A DNA stretch of 18,491 nt from positions 1 to 18,491 of the forward strand of contig PUKG01000161.1 in assembly GCA_003550445.1 (NCBI GenBank). The letters are read 5' to 3'. The notes under the pieces were generated by a model. The model saw only the letters and a list, made by a program, of their open reading frames with translations. It had not been told where the DNA came from and made no database searches. This DNA comes from Halobacteroidaceae bacterium (GTDB taxonomy: Bacteria; Bacillota; Halanaerobiia; B1SED10-174). Every line of letters begins with the position of its first letter. The stretch's first letter is position 1. The translations under genes and the position numbers were made by a program. Below, piece after piece: positions 7,769-14,032 of this stretch.

Positions 7769-8503
7769 TTGAGAAAGTTAGGTTTCCTGGTTTTGGTTTT
7801 GGCACTGGTGCTGGGCCTTGGAGGGCAGGCCTTTGCACAAACCTATGTCGTTGGGACCAGCGCGGATTTTCCACCTTTTGAGTATATTGAGGATGGGGAA
7901 TTTGTAGGATTTGATATGGACCTGATGCGTGCTATTGCAGAAGAAATGGATTTTGAGATTGAATTTAGAGATATCAGTTTTGATTCTTTGATTCCCGGCC
8001 TCCGGACGGGAACCATTGATATCGTAATAGCTGCAATGACAATTACCGAAGAAAGGCGTCAGGCAGTTAGCTTTTCTGATCCTTACTATGTTGCAAACCA
8101 GAGTGTAATAGTAAAAGAAGGTTTGGACTACGATTTAACCGTCCTTTTTGGCGACAAAAGGATTGGAGCACAAACGGGAACAACTGGAGATCTCTGGGTT
8201 ACGGAAAGGCTTTATGATGAAGGGATCCTTACCGGCCAGGTAGTTCGATATGAAACCTTTGATCTTGCTATTGAAGATCTGGTAAATGAAAATGTTGATG
8301 CTCTGGTTCTTGACCGGCCGGTTGCGGAAAGATTTGTTGAGGACCGTCCTTTGGTTTTAGTTGGCGAGATAATTACCCATGAAGAGTATGGAATAGCAGT
8401 AGATCGTGGAAACGATGAACTTTTGGAAAAACTTAACGAAGGTCTGCAAAGAGTTATTGATTCCGGCAAAATGGGAGAATTGATCGATAGATATTTCCAG
8501 TAA
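7769..8503 (+). CDS. Polar amino-acid ABC transporter substrate-binding protein
   Basis: 244 residues starting at TTG with the SD AAGGAGGGG (7755-7763). An N-terminal signal peptide (RK, hydrophobic core, AFA at 21-23) predicts signal peptidase I cleavage; there is no lipobox cysteine. The mature part is a family 3 periplasmic binding domain: VGTSADFPPFEYIEDGEFVG, FDMDLMRAIAEEM, and TITEERRQAVSFSDPYY, whose Arg typically binds the ligand alpha-carboxylate; a late Asp (DALVLDRP) typically binds the amino group. It would capture a polar amino acid such as Gln, His or Arg outside the cytoplasmic membrane; the exact ligand cannot be read. It is the first gene of a four-gene transporter cluster. 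Confidence 0.9.
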   Translation: MRKLGFLVLVLALVLGLGGQAFAQTYVVGTSADFPPFEYIEDGEFVGFDMDLMRAIAEEMDFEIEFRDISFDSLIPGLRTGTIDIVIAAMTITEERRQAVSFSDPYYVANQSVIVKEGLDYDLTVLFGDKRIGAQTGTTGDLWVTERLYDEGILTGQVVRYETFDLAIEDLVNENVDALVLDRPVAERFVEDRPLVLVGEIITHEEYGIAVDRGNDELLEKLNEGLQRVIDSGKMGELIDRYFQ

Positions 8504-8527
8504 ATTATTTCCCTGCTAAACTAAACA

Positions 8528-8538
8528 GAGAGGAAGGG
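8528..8538 (+). promoter_or_regulatory. SD that places the permease start at ATC
   Basis: GAGAGGAAGGG sits seven bases before the ATC at 8546, at the normal SD distance. The same frame has a stop at 8540-8542 and no ATG, GTG or TTG until 8621, which is far from any SD and lies inside the first membrane segment. Confidence 0.6.
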
Positions 8539-8545
8539 ATAAACC

Positions 8546-9223
8546 ATCGATAAGCTCCAGTTAGTCTGGGATTCGCTCCCGGCTCTCTGGACGGGGACCA
8601 AGGTAACAATTCACCTTACGGTGTTGGGGTTGGGGCTGGGTCTGGCGGTTGCAATTCCGATTTCTTTTCTCCAGATCTTTGCACCCCAACCCTTTCGTTT
8701 TCTGGCCTCGGCCTACGAGAGGGTGCTGAGGAGCATACCCCTATTAGTTACCCTGTTTTTATTGTTTTATGGTCTGCCCACATTTGGGATCCGATTGCCC
8801 CCCTTTACAGCAGCTGTAATTGGGGTTGGCCTGCGGAGTTCAGCTTACCAATCCCAGATATTCCGGGGAGCAATTCTTTCTATTTCGGAAAACCAGTTCC
8901 GGGCTGCCCTTTCAATTGGGATGAATCGAATCAGGGCTTTTCGCCATATAGTTATGCCCCAGGCTTTGAGGCTGGCAATTCCTCCCTGGACCAATGAATT
9001 GACCATTGTTCTTAAGGATACTTCAATGGCTTTTGCTCTTGGAGTTGTGGAGCTTGTTCGCCAGGGCCGGTATATTATCGTGGCAACCAGGGAGCCCCTG
9101 GTTATCTACCTGACTATTGCGGCAATTTATTTAATTCTCACATTGCTTAGCAACAATACCCTGGGACGTTTGGAGAAGAGACTTAGAATCCCCGGTATTG
9201 GCGTAGAGGAGCGTGTTCGATGA
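8546..9223 (+). CDS. Amino-acid ABC transporter permease 1, probable ATC start
   Basis: 225 residues if started at ATC 8546. The conventional first start, GTG at 8621, would remove 25 residues including part of membrane span 1. The codons between 8546 and 8621 read DKLQLVWDSLPALWTGTKVT and align with the N-terminus of the partner permease (QVIQQSWSPMLDGLQVTMQL), so they are coding; an SD precedes ATC. The protein is a His/Glu/Gln/Arg-type permease with about five spans and the ATPase-contacting EAA loop around ALSIGMNRIRAFRHIVMPQA. It forms a membrane heterodimer with the permease at 9984. Its stop overlaps the ATPase start (ATGA). The non-standard start is real usage, a mutation of ATG, or a sequence error; the family assignment is secure. 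Confidence 0.88.
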   Translation: MDKLQLVWDSLPALWTGTKVTIHLTVLGLGLGLAVAIPISFLQIFAPQPFRFLASAYERVLRSIPLLVTLFLLFYGLPTFGIRLPPFTAAVIGVGLRSSAYQSQIFRGAILSISENQFRAALSIGMNRIRAFRHIVMPQALRLAIPPWTNELTIVLKDTSMAFALGVVELVRQGRYIIVATREPLVIYLTIAAIYLILTLLSNNTLGRLEKRLRIPGIGVEERVR

Positions 9224-9987
9224 ATAAAGAAAAAGAGATTGTTCTAAGGATAGAAGATGTGCACAAAAGTTTTGGTGAAAACCACGTCCTTAGAGGAGTT
9301 TCAATGGGGATCCGGCGAGGGGAAACCAAAATTTTGATAGGGCCAAGTGGGACGGGGAAAAGCACTCTTTTAACCTGTATTAATATGCTTACCCCTCCGG
9401 ATGCCGGGAAAATTTGGCTTTTGGAGGACGAAATTACCGGGAGTAAAAGAGTAAATTTACTCAGGCAAAAAATTGGGTTTGTTTTCCAGGACTTTAGTCT
9501 TTTTAATCACCTTACAGCCCTGGGAAATGTAAGTATTGGCTTAACCAAGGTCAAGGGAATGGATCGAAAAAAAGCCAGAAAAAAAGCCCTGGAGGAATTG
9601 AAACAGGTAGGACTGGAGGAAAAGGCATCATCCTACCCTGCTCAGCTTTCAGGTGGGCAGAAACAACGGGTTGCTATTGCCAGGGCCCTGGCAATGGATC
9701 CCCAGTTGATTTTATTTGATGAGCCAACCTCTGCCCTTGACCCGGAATTAATTGGTGAGGTTCTAGGGGTAATGAAAAAACTGGCCAATCAAGGGATGAC
9801 AATGCTGGTAGTTAGCCATGAAATGGGTTTTGCCCGCTCAGTTGCCGATGAAGTTATTTTCATGGAGGGCGGGGTTATTGTTGAACAGGGACCCCCTGCC
9901 CAGCTTTTCAGCAGTCCAAAAGTTGAAAGGACCGGGCAATTTCTCTCTCGATTAAGTGGGCTTTTCGGGGAGGAGGGAGAAAAGTGA
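9220..9987 (+). CDS. Amino-acid ABC transporter ATP-binding protein (GlnQ-like)
   Basis: 255 residues. All ABC ATPase motifs are present: Walker A GPSGTGKST (41-49), Q-loop Gln90 in FVFQDFSLF, signature LSGGQKQR (143-150), Walker B LILFDEPTSALDP (163-175, catalytic Glu168) and switch His200 in VVSHEMGF. The sequence resembles polar amino-acid ATPases such as GlnQ/HisP and would power uptake from the cytoplasmic face of the two permeases. It overlaps the upstream permease by four bases and the downstream permease also by four (GTGA), so all three membrane-complex genes are translationally coupled. Confidence 0.95.
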   Translation: MNKEKEIVLRIEDVHKSFGENHVLRGVSMGIRRGETKILIGPSGTGKSTLLTCINMLTPPDAGKIWLLEDEITGSKRVNLLRQKIGFVFQDFSLFNHLTALGNVSIGLTKVKGMDRKKARKKALEELKQVGLEEKASSYPAQLSGGQKQRVAIARALAMDPQLILFDEPTSALDPELIGEVLGVMKKLANQGMTMLVVSHEMGFARSVADEVIFMEGGVIVEQGPPAQLFSSPKVERTGQFLSRLSGLFGEEGEK

Positions 9988-10652
9988 CTTTCTGGCAGGT
10001 AATTCAACAATCCTGGTCGCCTATGCTTGATGGTTTGCAGGTTACAATGCAGCTAACCCTTTTATCAATTGTTTTTGGGCTGGCCCTGGGATTGTTCCTT
10101 GCCCTGGGTAAGGTTTACGGATGGAAACCACTTCGCTGGTTTTGCACTGCTTTTATTGAGATAATCAGAGGAACCCCCTTATTAGTCCAGATTTTTATTA
10201 TATATTTTGGTCTTCCCCCTTACGGGATTCGCCTTTCTCCGCTGGAAGCTGCTGTGATTGCTTTTTCAATAAACAGCGGCGCTTACCAGGCTGAATACCT
10301 CCGGGGTGCAATTCAATCAATTCCCAGCGGCCAGATGCAGGCCGCCCTTTCCATGGGAATGACACCCTGGCAGGGAGTAATTTCAATAATAATGCCCCAG
10401 GCTTTACGGCGGGTAATTCCTCCCTGGACCAATGAATTCATATATCTTTTAAAATACACTTCCCTGGCTTATATAATCGGGACTCCGGAGTTAATGGCCC
10501 AGGCTCGTTTTGTGGCCAGCCGAAATTATGAATATTTCCAGACCTACCTTTTTGCTGCACTAATTTACCTTTCGATTGTTTTGGTTTTTTCAGAGTTTTT
10601 TGGGTGGGTTGAAAGGAAATTCCGTATTCCCGGGTTTGAATTTCACAAGTAG
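9984..10652 (+). CDS. Amino-acid ABC transporter permease 2
   Basis: 222 residues from GTG 9984, which overlaps the ATPase stop and is preceded by the SD GGAGGAGGGAG. Family features are the N-terminal LQVTMQLTLLSIVFGLALGL span, EIIRGTPLLVQIFIIYFGLP, and the EAA loop region ALSMGMTPWQGVISIIMPQA with RRVIPPWTNEF. It is homologous along its length to the permease at 8546 and gives the second half of a heterodimeric channel. The gene order binding protein, permease, ATPase, permease makes the transporter complete within the window. Confidence 0.93.
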   Translation: MTFWQVIQQSWSPMLDGLQVTMQLTLLSIVFGLALGLFLALGKVYGWKPLRWFCTAFIEIIRGTPLLVQIFIIYFGLPPYGIRLSPLEAAVIAFSINSGAYQAEYLRGAIQSIPSGQMQAALSMGMTPWQGVISIIMPQALRRVIPPWTNEFIYLLKYTSLAYIIGTPELMAQARFVASRNYEYFQTYLFAALIYLSIVLVFSEFFGWVERKFRIPGFEFHK

Positions 10653-10726
10653 GGTAGGGGGTTTTGAAAAATTCTCTGGTATTTTTGGTTCTTTAGTTAA
10701 GCTGATGAAGGGAGGTTTTATCAGTT

Positions 10727-11665
10727 ATGTCCGAGAAATATTTTGGGGTTGATATCGGGGGAACAAAGGTTATGCTTGCTCTTGTTACCGCAGAAGGGCT
10801 TACCTTAAAAAGAGAAAGAATTGAAACCCGGGCAGAAGAAGGGCCGCGAAAAGTTGTGGAACGGATCGCAGAAACCATGAAAAAGATTATCGGGGGAGAG
10901 AAGGTAACAGCGGTAGGTCTTGGGGTTCCCGGGCCAATTGATTTTTCTCGCGGAGTGGTTACCCTTGCTCCAAACCTGGGTTGGAAGAATGTGGCCATAG
11001 TTGATCTTTTTGCCGAACACTTTGATTTACCAATATTTTTAGAAAATGATGCCCTGGTTGCAGCCTGGGGGGAGAAAACCCTGGGAGCTGGGAAGGATTT
11101 TGACCATTTTATCTATATGACCATAAGTACAGGGATTGGTGGAGGCCTAATTCTAAACGGGAAATTATACCGGGGAGCCTACGGAGCAGGAGGAGAAATC
11201 GGACACATGATTATTGATCCTTCAGGGGCAACCTGTGGCTGCGGTAACCAGGGATGTCTTGAAGCCATGGCTTCAGGAAGGGCCTTGGCCCGAATGGGCA
11301 GGGAAGCTCTTGAACAGGGACAGTGGCCAGAAGGGCCCAGTCCTGAAGGAATAACTGGCTCTACAATAACAAACTGGGCAAAAGCCGGAGATCAGCCTTC
11401 AATTGAAATCCTGGACAGACAGGCCCGTTATCTTGGCCTTGGTATGGCCAACCTTACTCACCTTCTTGATCCTCAAGCCTTTGTCCTGGGAGGGGGAGTG
11501 ATGAGTGCGGCTGAAATACTCCTTCCCCGCATCCAGGCAGCCCTGGAAGATTACCTGATGCCGGGTTATAGTGAAAGGCTCCAGATCCTTCAGGCAAAGC
11601 TTGGAGATATTGGCGGGGCTTTAGGTGCGGCAATGGTTGCAAGGGATTTTGGTCCGAAAAATTAA
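10727..11665 (+). CDS. ROK-family sugar kinase, probable glucokinase
   Basis: 312 residues with the SD AAGGGAGG (10709-10716) before ATG 10727. The ATP phosphate loop is GVDIGGTKVMLALV (7-20), the sugar-binding/catalytic pair is Asn107-Asp108 in LENDALVAAWGE, and the ROK zinc site is GGEIGH (His160) with Cys170, Cys172 and Cys177 in CGCGNQGCLEA. These features fit Gram-positive ROK glucokinases that phosphorylate glucose with ATP in the cytoplasm; other hexoses remain possible. It has the zinc-binding motif but no N-terminal helix-turn-helix, so it is a kinase rather than a ROK repressor. It is 74 bases after the transporter with no evident terminator, and ends at a shared convergent terminator. 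Confidence 0.9.
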   Translation: MSEKYFGVDIGGTKVMLALVTAEGLTLKRERIETRAEEGPRKVVERIAETMKKIIGGEKVTAVGLGVPGPIDFSRGVVTLAPNLGWKNVAIVDLFAEHFDLPIFLENDALVAAWGEKTLGAGKDFDHFIYMTISTGIGGGLILNGKLYRGAYGAGGEIGHMIIDPSGATCGCGNQGCLEAMASGRALARMGREALEQGQWPEGPSPEGITGSTITNWAKAGDQPSIEILDRQARYLGLGMANLTHLLDPQAFVLGGGVMSAAEILLPRIQAALEDYLMPGYSERLQILQAKLGDIGGALGAAMVARDFGPKN

Positions 11666-11684
11666 AAAGCCCCAGCGGGGCTTT
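11666..11684. terminator. Bidirectional terminator between convergent ROK kinase and methyltransferase
   Basis: The stem AAAGCCCC (11666-11673) / GGGGCTTT (11677-11684) has an AGC loop. On the minus strand it is followed by TTTTT-AA-TTTTT, a good U-run for the methyltransferase transcript. On the plus strand the T-run is short, so it is weaker in that direction. The stem overlaps the last bases of the methyltransferase stop codon. Confidence 0.85.
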
Positions 11685-12378
11685 AAGGAAGGTCTATTCT
11701 AATCAATGCACTTTTGCGTGAATTGGGGAGGTACAAGCCGTCCCCATCCCGGAGGGCAATTCTGCCGGCATGATTTCGGGCCATCTGTGGGGAAATTTTC
11801 AATTGCTGGGCCAAAAAAGCCGTGGCTTCTTCCATGTCTTTTACGGGTTGTCCGAAATCGAATAAAATTAGTTCTACCTGATAGTTCAAACCCAAATTAT
11901 TTAAGGCTGCTTCTGTATTCTCGTAAGGGAGGGGGGAAGTAGCCTTTTCCAGGCCTGCTCCGAAATCCTTGGGACCAGCAGGAGCTACTAGAAAAATATG
12001 GCGTTTTGTTTTTTCAATAATTTTTTCCAGGCTACCCTGGTTAACCATTACCCCGGAACCGGAAAAGGAGGAAATGGTTACGTCAAAAATAATTTCGGGG
12101 ATTTCCTGGGGCCAGGAACCCGGAATAGTTTTTATTTTACCGTTATCCTTTGCCATTTTCTCCAGGTAATTTCTGGGTAGCTCTTCGGGTTCAAGATTAT
12201 AAAATATTTTCACATAAGAAACCAGCTCACGGGCAAAAAGCCCGGGGCCTGACCCAATATCCAGAACCCTATCTTCTTTTTTCAGGAATGGTTTTATTTT
12301 TTCGGTAAAAACCCGGGGATATTCTGACCGCTCCCCGGCTTTTAAATACCAGTACAATCTTTCCCTGGTCCAGTTCAT
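11683..12378 (-). CDS. Class I SAM-dependent methyltransferase, unknown substrate
   Basis: 231 residues. SAM motif I is VLDIGSGPGLFA (38-49) in a Rossmann methyltransferase fold, with a motif II-like acidic end YNLEPEELP and a strand DVTISSFSGSGVMV. The N-terminus MNWTRERLYWYLKAGERSEY resembles those of small-molecule methyltransferases in Clostridia. The C-terminal part (ATAFLAQQLKISPQMARNHAG) contains a helical region with no recognised function. Its start overlaps the upstream NTPase stop (ATGA), so the two are translationally coupled and read from the promoter at 12955-12983. The pair lies between yqeC and xdhC, which suggests, but does not show, a role in molybdenum/selenium cofactor maturation. 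The substrate is unknown. Confidence 0.8.
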   Translation of the reverse strand: MNWTRERLYWYLKAGERSEYPRVFTEKIKPFLKKEDRVLDIGSGPGLFARELVSYVKIFYNLEPEELPRNYLEKMAKDNGKIKTIPGSWPQEIPEIIFDVTISSFSGSGVMVNQGSLEKIIEKTKRHIFLVAPAGPKDFGAGLEKATSPLPYENTEAALNNLGLNYQVELILFDFGQPVKDMEEATAFLAQQLKISPQMARNHAGRIALRDGDGLYLPNSRKSALIRIDLP

Positions 12379-12920
12379 TCTTTGTAAAGCCCCCTTTTCC
12401 GGAGAAAATTTTCCAGATGGTTTCGTGTTCTTTGGTTTTCAATTCTATTGATTTCAAGGCCGGGTGTTGATCTTACCCTATCCAGAAATGGGCCTTTTTT
12501 ATCCTTGATCACACCCAGAACAGGCTGGGGGGAATGAAGTTTTTCCAGAACAATTTCTCTAAAAAAGGATGCCTCCTCTTCAAAAACCCCCAGTTCATCC
12601 ATTATTATCAAAGGGCAGTGCCCTGATTGCTGGAGAGCACGGACTCCTTTTTGGTTAAAAGTACTCAAAACAGGAGTCCAACGGGGGGAATTTTTTTCCC
12701 GGTAAATAACCAGGTCCCTTACCCGGCCAAGGTAGGGTTGTGTCAGCTTATAGGGTTCTTCAAGCAAATTTGCCAGGCGAAATGCTACAGTTTCACCGGA
12801 AAGAACCATTCTTTGAACCACAAAGCCACCAATAGGGCCTTTTATAAAAGGAAGGAAGTCAAGAATTAGAGAAGATTTTCCCTGTCGGGGTGGGCCGGTA
12901 AGAAAAAAGTTATTGGCCAT
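12375..12920 (-). CDS. THEP1-like nucleoside-triphosphatase / P-loop nucleotide kinase
   Basis: 181 residues from ATG 12920, preceded on the minus strand by AGGAGG with five-base spacing; the frame extends to 12983, but that would add a non-conserved tail upstream of the SD. Walker A is GPPRQGKSS (9-17), followed by GGFVVQR, a THEP1-type segment, and Walker B LIIMDELG (104-111); the late NQRTRN motif matches the family NRD position. THEP1-like proteins hydrolyse NTPs or act as nucleotide kinases, and members occur near molybdenum enzyme genes. The Walker A has PRQ where the family usually has PGV. It is the first gene of a two-gene minus-strand operon with a methyltransferase and is divergent from xdhC. 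Confidence 0.82.
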   Translation of the reverse strand: MANNFFLTGPPRQGKSSLILDFLPFIKGPIGGFVVQRMVLSGETVAFRLANLLEEPYKLTQPYLGRVRDLVIYREKNSPRWTPVLSTFNQKGVRALQQSGHCPLIIMDELGVFEEEASFFREIVLEKLHSPQPVLGVIKDKKGPFLDRVRSTPGLEINRIENQRTRNHLENFLRKRGLYKE

Positions 12921-12954
12921 TGGATCCTCCTGTAGGAAATTTAAATTCAAAGTA

Positions 12955-12983
12955 ATTATTGCACAGGGGGAAGGGAAAGTCAA
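12955..12983 (-). promoter_or_regulatory. Sigma-A-type promoter for the NTPase-methyltransferase operon
   Basis: Read on the minus strand: -35 TTGACT (12983-12978), a 17-base spacer, and -10 AATAAT (12960-12955). Both hexamers match consensus at five of six positions. The -10 lies about 35 bases upstream of the NTPase start, and the SD (12931-12926) lies between, as expected. Confidence 0.7.
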
Positions 12984-13007
12984 TATTGTCGAAGGGAGGG
13001 TAATATT

Positions 13008-14009
13008 TTGGATACCATATTTTCTTCAATAAAGGAAATGTTGGAACGGGGAGAGGAAGGGTTATTTTTCCTTGATCTTGAAAAAACCCCGGGTTCAATG
13101 GCCCTGTATGATATCAGTGGGGAAATAATTGGGGGAAGAAATTTTGTTTCGGAAAACACCAGGGAAAAATTAAGAAATTTGGATGGCCCGGGAATTTTAT
13201 TAACTGACCAGGGAAAAGTATATGGAGAAATAATTCAACCTTCCCCTGTTTTGGTGATTCTGGGGGGAGGGCACATTGCAAAGCCTCTTTCGGAAATAGG
13301 GGAAATAATTGGTATGAAGATCTGGGTGGTGGATGACAGGCCAGATTTTGCTTCTGAAAAGAGGTTTCCCCGGGCGGAAAAAATTTTTGCCGGGGACTAT
13401 TTAGACTTTTTCAAGAGGGAAAAATTTGGCCGGGAGCACTTCCTGGTAATTGTTACTCGGGGACATAAGCATGATCTAAGTTGTGCTCGTGAAGCCCTCC
13501 AAACCCAGGCCTTTTATGTGGGAATGATCGGCAGCAAAAGAAAAACCAATGAGGTTTTTCAAAAGCTTAGAGATGAAGGATTTACAGGTAAAGATATTGA
13601 AAGGATTCATGCTCCAATAGGGCTGGACATTGGAGCAGAGACCCCGGGGGAAATCGCGGTAAGCATTGGAGCAGAGTTGATCCAAAAAAAGGCAGGAAAA
13701 CCGACGGAAGGAAACTGGAAAGAAATAATCCCCCACCTGGAAAAAGGAAGCGCTCTTGCCACAGTTGTGTCTGCCCGGGGTTCAACTCCCCGTGGAACTG
13801 GAGCAAGGTTGATTTTAAAGCCCGATGGGTCTCTGGTCGGGACCATTGGGGGAGGGATGGGAGAAGGAAAGGTTTTGGAAAAAGCAATGGAAGTTCAAAA
13901 GACGGGGAAACCCATCCTGATGGATTTTGAGCTGGATCAAAATATTGCCTCGGAAGAGGGCATGATTTGTGGAGGTTCTTTTTCCGTGTTTATCCAGCCG
14001 GTAATTTAG
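13008..14009 (+). CDS. xdhC: XdhC-family molybdenum hydroxylase maturation factor
   Basis: 333 residues from TTG 13008, seven bases after the SD GAAGGGAGGG (12991-13000). Residues 80-225 are the XdhC C-terminal-type Rossmann domain: VLVILGGGHIAKPL, VVDDRPDFAS, VTRGHKHDL, GMIGSKRKT and HAPIGLDIGAETPGEIAVSI. Residues 247-333 are the XdhC/CoxI domain that normally comes first: SALATVVSARGSTPRGTGAR, DGSLVGTIGGGMGEG and ICGGSFSVFIQP, with Cys321 in the CGG motif. Residues 1-78 may be a degenerate copy of that domain. XdhC binds the molybdenum cofactor and delivers its sulfurated form (or, in this context, perhaps the selenated form) to a hydroxylase. It belongs by function with mocA-yqeB-yqeC, and is followed 23 bases later by uvrC. 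Confidence 0.9.
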   Translation: MDTIFSSIKEMLERGEEGLFFLDLEKTPGSMALYDISGEIIGGRNFVSENTREKLRNLDGPGILLTDQGKVYGEIIQPSPVLVILGGGHIAKPLSEIGEIIGMKIWVVDDRPDFASEKRFPRAEKIFAGDYLDFFKREKFGREHFLVIVTRGHKHDLSCAREALQTQAFYVGMIGSKRKTNEVFQKLRDEGFTGKDIERIHAPIGLDIGAETPGEIAVSIGAELIQKKAGKPTEGNWKEIIPHLEKGSALATVVSARGSTPRGTGARLILKPDGSLVGTIGGGMGEGKVLEKAMEVQKTGKPILMDFELDQNIASEEGMICGGSFSVFIQPVI

Positions 14010-14032
14010 TTTAAAGAGTCGAGGTGGATTTG

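Noticed and set aside
8621..9223. GTG 8621 as the start of the first permease
   Set aside because: It would cut into the first membrane span and has no SD; the upstream codons are homologous to the partner permease.
10653..10726. Possible promoter or terminator between the second permease and the ROK kinase
   Set aside because: There is a TTGAAA at about 10664 but no acceptable -10 at 16-18 bases, and no stem followed by a T-run.
11706..12169. Plus-strand frames of 60-78 codons opposite the methyltransferase
   Set aside because: They lie antisense to a gene with a clear SAM motif, have no SD and no recognisable protein features.
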